Assembly: GCF_947497935.1 (NCBI RefSeq)
Contig: NZ_CANMIO010000002.1
Location: 1 to 64,000 of the forward strand
Direction: 5' to 3'
Source of the DNA: an uncultured Shewanella sp.
GTDB lineage: Bacteria > Pseudomonadota > Gammaproteobacteria > Enterobacterales > Shewanellaceae
DNA length: 64,000 nt
The position numbers were made by a program, and so were the translations under genes. Positions 58,018-64,000 of this stretch are shown here, in pieces; within the stretch, counting starts at the first letter, position 1, and each line of letters begins with the position of its first letter. The notes beneath the pieces were generated by a model. The model saw only the letters and a list, made by a program, of their open reading frames with translations, ran no database searches and had not been told where the DNA came from.

Positions 58018-59715
58018 ATGACCGCAAAACTTACTTTAGTGGCGCTAGCTGTTCTCTCAGCCAACGCCAGTGCAGCTAACTTTTCTGTGCCGCAACACAT
58101 TGAAAAAAACTACGCCTGTCAGCGTTGTGCCGCTCCGGAGCAACACAACACTGTTGGCGTGATGACTGAGCAAAGCACTCACTTAGATAATCAATATGGT
58201 GTCAGTGCCGATATCCAAAGCCAGCACTACAGCGTTGATGCTAAAAACGCAGGTGCCGACAATGGTTATCTAAAAGCTACTGCTAAATACGGCGATGTCG
58301 CTCTGGAGCTAGCTTATGTTGACCGCTGGAACCTCGATGATAACGATATTGGCGCCGAGCGTAAGCAGTTATCGGCTGCTGCTAAGTACCAAACTCAGTT
58401 GGTGACCGCTTTTGTAAAGGCAAGCTCGGAAGACAAACAAGGTCAGCGCATTAGCTCTGTCGTTGACCCTAAGCCTACTAACTACTTAGAGGCCATCGAC
58501 CATACAACTCAAGTGATGAATGCGGGTGTGCAACTGCACGGTGATTTCTGGAACCTAGGCGTTGCCGCCTTTAATTCAGACTTTACTGACAATAATGGTA
58601 TCGATGCTGATAACCGTGCTCAACAAGCTAGCGTAAAAGGCGGCCTTAACTTCGGCACTACTCGCCTAAGCATGAGCGCTGCCTCTGGCAAGATGGTTCA
58701 AGATGATGCGATTGAGCAAGAAAACTCATTAGTACCTATCTTAAACTTCGACGGTGAAGTGGAAACCCTCGACTATAACGCTCGCATCAGCTCTCGCTTT
58801 GCAGGCATTAAGCTAGCAGGTTTCTACAGCTACAGTGACCGCGATAATGTCAGCGGCTCTTATCAATTCTTCGACGCTATTAACACACCAATCGATACCA
58901 GCAAGACTCGCTACGGCGTCGATGCTAGCTACCGTTTAGGCAGTGCTAAATTTAGCGCCGGTTTCGAGCAAAATGACCGTACTCGCTCAGACAGTGACCG
59001 TGAAGAGACCCAAGAGAATGAGCTATTTGCTCGTATTGACTACCGCGTAGGCGCGCTTAACTCTCACGTTAAACTCAGCAGCGGTGAACGCACCGGCTCT
59101 GATTATCGTATTGGCGACGACATCTTTGAGAAGTACTACCTTGCCGATAGAGACCGCCTCAGCACTGAGCTTGGTCTGGGCTATAGCCACAACAACTATG
59201 GCGCTAACCTCAAAGTGACCTTAGCCAGTGATGACTACTCCAATAGCTCTGCATTGAAGGAATCTGATGAAGTGCTTGTCAACCTAGACGGCTTCTATCG
59301 CTTCAATGACCAGTTAGTACTCAATGCCTACGCGGGTACTCAAACCATCGACAGTCTAGAACTGCATAACACTAAGATTGCGGATGAGTTTAGCTACTTT
59401 GGTTTTGGTCTAAAGCAGTACCAAATCAATGAAGACATCTCTGTCGGCAGCTCCTACACCTTCTCATTTTCAGGCAGTGACACCTCGGTAGATACCACCG
59501 AAATGGGTGACTACTACCAGTATCAACACCTTGCTGAAATCCATATGGATTACCGCATCAATACGCGTTTCTCGACTCGTTTAGCTTACACCTACGAACG
59601 CCACTACGACACGAATTACGCCAACCAACCGATTGAAGCCATCAACTCTATTGCTGACCTCAATCAAAATTACACCGACCACAAGATCGGTGCATTTTTC
59701 ACAATAAAGCTTTGA
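58018..59715 (+). CDS. dmsF: Outer-membrane beta-barrel porin (DmsF/MtrB family)
   Basis: A 565-residue protein with a signal peptide (cleavage near residue 19-20), an N-terminal CXXC (C34-QR-C37) typical of the MtrB family, and a long series of alternating amphipathic strands up to a terminal FFTIKL. MtrB-type barrels sheathe the decahaem cytochrome through the outer membrane. It is shorter than MtrB (about 700 residues), so it may have fewer or shorter strands. It starts 9 bp after the cytochrome gene with an AGGAG site. Confidence 0.9.
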   Translation: MTAKLTLVALAVLSANASAANFSVPQHIEKNYACQRCAAPEQHNTVGVMTEQSTHLDNQYGVSADIQSQHYSVDAKNAGADNGYLKATAKYGDVALELAYVDRWNLDDNDIGAERKQLSAAAKYQTQLVTAFVKASSEDKQGQRISSVVDPKPTNYLEAIDHTTQVMNAGVQLHGDFWNLGVAAFNSDFTDNNGIDADNRAQQASVKGGLNFGTTRLSMSAASGKMVQDDAIEQENSLVPILNFDGEVETLDYNARISSRFAGIKLAGFYSYSDRDNVSGSYQFFDAINTPIDTSKTRYGVDASYRLGSAKFSAGFEQNDRTRSDSDREETQENELFARIDYRVGALNSHVKLSSGERTGSDYRIGDDIFEKYYLADRDRLSTELGLGYSHNNYGANLKVTLASDDYSNSSALKESDEVLVNLDGFYRFNDQLVLNAYAGTQTIDSLELHNTKIADEFSYFGFGLKQYQINEDISVGSSYTFSFSGSDTSVDTTEMGDYYQYQHLAEIHMDYRINTRFSTRLAYTYERHYDTNYANQPIEAINSIADLNQNYTDHKIGAFFTIKL

Positions 59716-59725
59716 GGTAATCATT

Positions 59726-62176
59726 ATGGAACGTCGTACGTTTCTTAAATTCACCGCAGCTGCAACTGCGGTAGCCACTGTTACCGGCTGTGACAGCAGC
59801 AGTGCTAGCGATCCTCTGCTGCCCCCTAATGATCCCGTGCTGCCTCCCGCTGGAGAAGGTACAACATGGGGAACATGCGCCAGCAACTGCTGGCAAGCAT
59901 GTCCTTTAAAGGTGCACAGTAAAGATGGCGTGATCACACGCATCGAAACCGAAGGCAAAAGAACTGATGATTGGAGCAGCTTCGATCATGAGATCCGTCC
60001 TTGTCCGCGCGGACGCTCTATGCGTCAGAAAGTCTACAACCATGATCGCCTCAAGTATCCAATGAAACGTGTAGGACGCCGTGGCTCTGATGAGTTCGTT
60101 CGCATCAGCTGGGAAGAGGCCGTAACCAGTGTTGCCGAGGCGCTACAAAAGACTTACGCACAATATGGTAAAAATGCCATCTTCATGCCGCTTGGTGGTG
60201 GCTCTCACGACCTAAACACAGGCGTAACCCAATCGAGTGTACGTCTGCTGAATATGGCGGGTGGATGCCTGTTCTTCCATAACGATTACTCGGCATCACA
60301 GTATCGTGAAGGGTCTGCAGGCATGTATGGCTACCTTGCCTCTAACGCTGGCGATACCGTTGGCTTTTGGAATACTGGCTCTAGCTTGCGCAGCCTAGAA
60401 AGCAGCGATCTGATGGTCTGTTTTGGCTATAACCCTATGGAGGCTCGCCTTGGCGGCGCAGGCTCTGGTTATGAGTATCTAAATGTTAAGCAGAAAAACA
60501 ACTTCAAGACCTACTATATCGATCCAAGATTCACCGATACAGCAGTAACAGCGACTGACGAGTGGGTACCTATCCGCCCCGGTACTGATGCAGCATTGTG
60601 TGAGGCAATCGCAAACGTACTAATAGAAGATGGATACGCTGATATCCCCTTCCTTGAGACGTACACCTATGGCCACGATAAGTACGTGGAATACATCACT
60701 GGTATCACCGATGGCATTGCTAAAACGCCCGAACGCGCCGAAGCCATCTGTGGTATTCCGGCAGAGAAGATCCGTGAAATAGCACAGGCGATTGGTACGG
60801 CTGCAGCACCATTTGTCACCCAAGGTTTTGGTCCTCAACGCCAGGGTAACGGCGAGAATAATGCGCGCGCAGTGATGATGTTGCCACTGCTGGTCGGTAA
60901 GATCTCCGGCGCAGGCATGAACCACGGCGGTACGCCAGGCAATGGTGGCTTGTCTCATTACGCCATGATGCCAGCAGATACGCTGAAAGATCTGATGAAC
61001 ATGAAAATCATGGACGTGACGATTCCTGCGGCATCGCACCTCGATGCCATCGAGTTTGGTACTCAGATGAAGCCAAGCACCCATGACGTTCGCTACTCAG
61101 ATCCTGAACTTATGGCAGCCGATAAGCCACTAGATACTAACGTGCGCTTCTTGTGGTTAGCATCTTCTAATATGCTGGCAAACCAGAACGGCGATATTAA
61201 CCGAGCCGACCGTCTGCTTAACGACGAAAGCTTAGTCGATTACGTGGTTGTGGTTGAACAGCATATGACTGCATCGGCTAAGTACGCCGATATCATCCTG
61301 CCAGAAGTCAGCTGGCTTGAGATGTACGATGTCATCCAAAGCTACAACAAGATGGATTGTGGCTCTTTAATGTATGCATACGGCATCACACCTTCAATCG
61401 AGCCGATGTTTGAATGCAAACCGGCCTACGATATCTGTCATATGATCGCCGATAAACTCGGTATAGGCAGTAAGTTCACCAATGGTGGTATGACCTATTT
61501 AGATCAAGTACGCAAAGTTTACTCGGAATTTAAGAAGAGTAACCCTTGGATCCAAGGCGACACCTTTGAGGAGTTTGTCAGTTTCGGCCCACAGCGCCAA
61601 CAAGCGCCTGAACACCCAAACGTGGGGAAAATTCGTGACTTCATCAGCGACCCGGCGACCAACCCACTAGGTACACCCAGCGGCAAGATCGAGATCTACT
61701 CGCAATATTTTGAGAGTAAACAATCCCAAGCCGAAGGCAGCGACGAGATCAATCCACTCCCCGTGTACTTTGCCTGTGATGAGTCATACGAAGATGCAAC
61801 CGCTTCTGAGTATCCACTGCAGTGCATTAACTATCACGGTAAACACAGTGCCCACAGTATTCATGCCAGTACCCCATGGCTCAATGAGGTTCTAGAGCAT
61901 CACCTATGGCTAAACCCCGTAGACGCAGGCTCCATTGGCGTTCTCAACGGTCAAAAGGTCATCGTTGAGAGCCGCAGAGGCAAGCTTGAAATCACCGTCC
62001 GTGTAACGCCACGAATTGTTCCCGGCGTAGTCGCTATGCCGCAAGGCCAGTGGCGCCGAATGAAGGGTGATATCGATGTGGGTGGCTGCGCAAATACCTT
62101 AACCGATAGTAAGCCGAGCCCGGTTGCTAAGTCATTCCGATCTAATACTAACCGAGTCAAAGTCTACTCGGCATAG
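59726..62176 (+). CDS. dmsA: DmsA-type molybdopterin oxidoreductase catalytic subunit (Tat lipoprotein)
   Basis: An 816-residue DMSO-reductase-family molybdoenzyme. It has a twin-arginine signal (RRTFLKF at residues 3-9) followed by a lipobox ending at C22 (VTGC), so it is exported folded and then lipidated. The [4Fe-4S] ligands are C51, C55, C59 and C93. The DYSxxQ motif aligns with the E. coli DmsA segment holding the molybdenum-ligand serine, here S189. Blocks GYNPMEARLGG, IDPRFTDTAVTATDEWVPIRPGTDAAL and GFGPQRQGNGE are DmsA-like. DMSO is the probable substrate, but paralogues act on other S- or N-oxides. Cotranscribed with the Fe-S subunit. Confidence 0.93.
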   Translation: MERRTFLKFTAAATAVATVTGCDSSSASDPLLPPNDPVLPPAGEGTTWGTCASNCWQACPLKVHSKDGVITRIETEGKRTDDWSSFDHEIRPCPRGRSMRQKVYNHDRLKYPMKRVGRRGSDEFVRISWEEAVTSVAEALQKTYAQYGKNAIFMPLGGGSHDLNTGVTQSSVRLLNMAGGCLFFHNDYSASQYREGSAGMYGYLASNAGDTVGFWNTGSSLRSLESSDLMVCFGYNPMEARLGGAGSGYEYLNVKQKNNFKTYYIDPRFTDTAVTATDEWVPIRPGTDAALCEAIANVLIEDGYADIPFLETYTYGHDKYVEYITGITDGIAKTPERAEAICGIPAEKIREIAQAIGTAAAPFVTQGFGPQRQGNGENNARAVMMLPLLVGKISGAGMNHGGTPGNGGLSHYAMMPADTLKDLMNMKIMDVTIPAASHLDAIEFGTQMKPSTHDVRYSDPELMAADKPLDTNVRFLWLASSNMLANQNGDINRADRLLNDESLVDYVVVVEQHMTASAKYADIILPEVSWLEMYDVIQSYNKMDCGSLMYAYGITPSIEPMFECKPAYDICHMIADKLGIGSKFTNGGMTYLDQVRKVYSEFKKSNPWIQGDTFEEFVSFGPQRQQAPEHPNVGKIRDFISDPATNPLGTPSGKIEIYSQYFESKQSQAEGSDEINPLPVYFACDESYEDATASEYPLQCINYHGKHSAHSIHASTPWLNEVLEHHLWLNPVDAGSIGVLNGQKVIVESRRGKLEITVRVTPRIVPGVVAMPQGQWRRMKGDIDVGGCANTLTDSKPSPVAKSFRSNTNRVKVYSA

Positions 62177-62185
62177 GAGCAAAAC

Positions 62186-62803
62186 ATGCAATTAGGATTC
62201 TATGTTGATACAGCAATCTGCTCAGGCTGCAAGGCCTGTATGGTGTCCTGTAAAGATAAGAATGACCTGAATGTAGGACGTAACTTTCGCCGTGTATATG
62301 AATATGCAGGCGGAAGCTGCACCGACAATGGTAATGGCGTATTCAGCCAATCTGTCTTTGCCTACTACACATCAATCTCGTGTAACCACTGTGATACCCC
62401 AGCTTGCACCAAAGCGTGCCCGACGGGTGCTATGCATAAGCGTATCGAAGACGGCTTAGTCTTAGTGCATGACGACATCTGTATCGGCTGTTCATCTTGC
62501 GCTCAGGCCTGCCCCTATGACGCGCCGCAACTTGATGAGGCTCGAGGCAAAATGACCAAGTGTGACGGCTGTATCGACCGCCTTAATGCAGGTAAACAGC
62601 CGATGTGTGTTGATAGCTGCATTCATCGTGCATTGGACTTTGGTCCCATCGATGAGCTGCGCGCCAAATACGGTGAAACGGCTGAAATTGCCCCGCTACC
62701 GGCAGCAAGCATTACCAAACCCAATCTAATTCTTAGAGTACATCCAGACGGCCAACCTGTAGGTTCAGGTGCCGGTTCTGTAGTAAATCCAAACGAGGTA
62801 TAA
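62186..62803 (+). CDS. dmsB: DmsB-type iron-sulphur electron transfer subunit
   Basis: A 205-residue ferredoxin-like protein with four Cys clusters: CSGCKACMVSC, CNHCDTPACTKACP, CIGCSSCAQACP and CDGC…CVDSC, holding sixteen cysteines for four [4Fe-4S] clusters, as in DmsB. It relays electrons to DmsA and would be carried outside with it on the same Tat signal. No DmsC membrane anchor follows, in line with the extracellular system, where the cytochrome/porin pair replaces it. AGGAGC precedes the ATG. Confidence 0.95.
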   Translation: MQLGFYVDTAICSGCKACMVSCKDKNDLNVGRNFRRVYEYAGGSCTDNGNGVFSQSVFAYYTSISCNHCDTPACTKACPTGAMHKRIEDGLVLVHDDICIGCSSCAQACPYDAPQLDEARGKMTKCDGCIDRLNAGKQPMCVDSCIHRALDFGPIDELRAKYGETAEIAPLPAASITKPNLILRVHPDGQPVGSGAGSVVNPNEV

Positions 62804-62804
62804 C

Positions 62805-64000
62805 ATGAATACTAAACTTTCTCTTGTCGCTATCCTGCTTGCAGGTGCTATGGTTACCGGCTGCTCTGATGACGACTCAGAAACGATATATGTCTGCGAA
62901 AACGGTTCAGAAGTAACAAGCCCTGATGAATGCCCAATAACAGAGCCGGATGATCCAACAGACCCTACAGATCCCGTTGCCCCTCCAGTTGTAGATGGTC
63001 CTTTTGTGCATGCCGGTCGTACTATTGTCGATGGTGCATTTTACAGTGCCACCAGCCCTAGTAATGAGTACGATCCTCTGCGAGATTGGGAAAATACCAT
63101 GCCTGCAGGATACAAAGAGATGCGTAACGCTTCTTACCCCTGGGGCACTACCGTCTATGACAGCGCTGAAAATGGTGAAGAGTTATGGATGGGTACCATC
63201 TCTAACGGTTGGTGTGTCTGGCCATACCAAAATATCGGCATGCCTATTCAGTTGACCACGTTTGAGAGTGAGACTACTGGTTGCTCTGTACCGGGAACCA
63301 CTGGCACACCATCACAGATCTTCATCTACAACTTCCGCACTGGCGAAAAAGAAGTTATTCATGAAAGCATGCTGACATCTGGCGGCCCTGAGTTCACCGA
63401 AGCATTCAAGCCTATCAACAACACTTATGGCTTCCGTGCAGCAGGTACTGTTGGTGATCTAGTATTCGTTGCCGGACATTGGAAGACGACTGAAAATCAA
63501 GGACGTCTACGCCTATTCGTATTCAACGCTAAGGAGCGCTCATTCATCGGCTACCGCGATATTGTTGGTGACACGACTCGTCGCTTCCGCACCTTAGAGC
63601 ACCAAGATGGTACGACAGGCTTCTACACTCTTGTTGGTGCAGAAACAGGGATGACCCAAGCGGGGGATGGTCCAACTCAACTACTGCGCTGGGTAGGTAC
63701 ACAAGATGATCCGTTTGCTGGTGGTAATATCGAAGGCACAGATCCACTGACCAGCACTGGCTGGAGTAAAGTCTCGACTCAACTTGATAACGAAGAAACT
63801 GCCGATGGTGTCCAGTACGGTATGGTTGGTGACTGGCGCCAATTCACTCATACTGATGGTACTGAGCGTCTGATCATGTCAGCTTCTGCGCATCCTTTTG
63901 TCTACCAAGAAGGTAAACGTAACGATAAGTACAAAGAGTCTGTCATTCTCATATCTGATCCGATCCCTACTGCTGGTTACAGTGTTGATAACCAGCTTAC
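62805..64000 (+). CDS. Unrecognised lipoprotein in the dms operon (partial, cut by window end)
   Basis: The frame starts 1 bp after the dmsB stop and stays open for 398 codons to the window end. It has a lipoprotein signal MNTKLSLVAILLAGAMVTGC with C20 as the lipidated residue, then a D/P/T-rich linker (about 43-65, TEPDDPTDPTDPVAPP). The main part holds repeated strands with aromatic and glycine turns (VHAGRTIVDGAFYSATS, ELWMGTISNGWCVWPYQ, LVFVAGHWKTTENQGRLRLFVFNAKERS), which look propeller-like. It lacks CXXCH, molybdopterin and Fe-S motifs. Cell-surface location and an accessory role in the reductase are inferred from the lipobox and operon position. GAGGTATAAC precedes the ATG. Confidence 0.8.
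   Translation, partial: MNTKLSLVAILLAGAMVTGCSDDDSETIYVCENGSEVTSPDECPITEPDDPTDPTDPVAPPVVDGPFVHAGRTIVDGAFYSATSPSNEYDPLRDWENTMPAGYKEMRNASYPWGTTVYDSAENGEELWMGTISNGWCVWPYQNIGMPIQLTTFESETTGCSVPGTTGTPSQIFIYNFRTGEKEVIHESMLTSGGPEFTEAFKPINNTYGFRAAGTVGDLVFVAGHWKTTENQGRLRLFVFNAKERSFIGYRDIVGDTTRRFRTLEHQDGTTGFYTLVGAETGMTQAGDGPTQLLRWVGTQDDPFAGGNIEGTDPLTSTGWSKVSTQLDNEETADGVQYGMVGDWRQFTHTDGTERLIMSASAHPFVYQEGKRNDKYKESVILISDPIPTAGYSVDNQL

Noticed and set aside
60620-61084. 154-codon ORF antisense to dmsA
   Set aside because: Shadow ORF in a conserved molybdoenzyme gene, without ribosome binding site.

Overview
This window reads as a chromosomal segment of a marine gammaproteobacterium, almost certainly a Shewanella. 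The reasons are: the partial 16S rRNA sequence; a dcw cluster of Shewanella/Vibrio type with a DciA helicase loader and an M23 peptidase between lpxC and secA; gammaproteobacterial neighbourhoods such as recQ/yigI/rarD, rph/pyrE/yicC and coaBC-dut-slmA; and, decisively, a decahaem cytochrome/porin/DMSO-reductase (dmsEFAB) respiratory cluster. No insertion sequence, prophage, CRISPR array or tRNA gene was seen. The species cannot be fixed from the sequence alone.

Layout. 1-66 is the 5' end of a minus-strand 16S rRNA gene; 67-850 is its leader with boxA and two tandem stringent-type promoters. 901-22080 is the complete minus-strand division and murein cluster, in transcription order mraZ-rsmH-ftsL-ftsI-murE-murF-mraY-murD-ftsW-murG-murC-ftsQ-ftsA-ftsZ-lpxC, then an M23 peptidase and secA, with dciA inserted on the plus strand. 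The ddl gene usual between murC and ftsQ is absent, and MraZ-type operator repeats lie over the start of transcription. 22614-26770 holds a small unknown gene, glpK with a secreted SnoaL-like protein, a minisatellite and fadL. 27285-32249 is the leucine operon leuABCD with a leader peptide and attenuator too short for ordinary ORF calling.

32580-49797 is a mixed housekeeping region: a TPR/degenerate-GGDEF membrane protein, recQ, yigI, rarD, a bacterial-PH-type membrane protein, argA with ARG boxes, rpmB-rpmG, radC, coaBC-dut, slmA, an S9 peptidase, folE, the rph-pyrE operon with a UTP-type attenuator, and yicC. 49972-53172 is a large accessory HKD-nuclease/SF2-helicase/DUF3427 protein, a candidate defence or DNA-repair gene. 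53622-55931 carries a nucleosidase and a NupC transporter. 56055-56480 holds the fused C-terminal stumps of a GntR/FCD regulator and an enolase-superfamily enzyme, a decayed sugar-acid locus.

57145-64000 is the extracellular respiration operon: decahaem cytochrome, outer-membrane porin, Tat-lipoprotein molybdoenzyme, Fe-S subunit and an unrecognised lipoprotein cut by the window end. It is preceded by a site arrangement expected of a class II CRP promoter. Together the genes would move electrons across the outer membrane to a molybdenum reductase on the cell surface.

Less obvious signals: 15-bp tandem repeats that copy the last codons and stop codon of two unrelated genes (folE and the enolase-family remnant), a UUCG-hairpin intergenic element, and a minisatellite whose unit lengths are all multiples of three.
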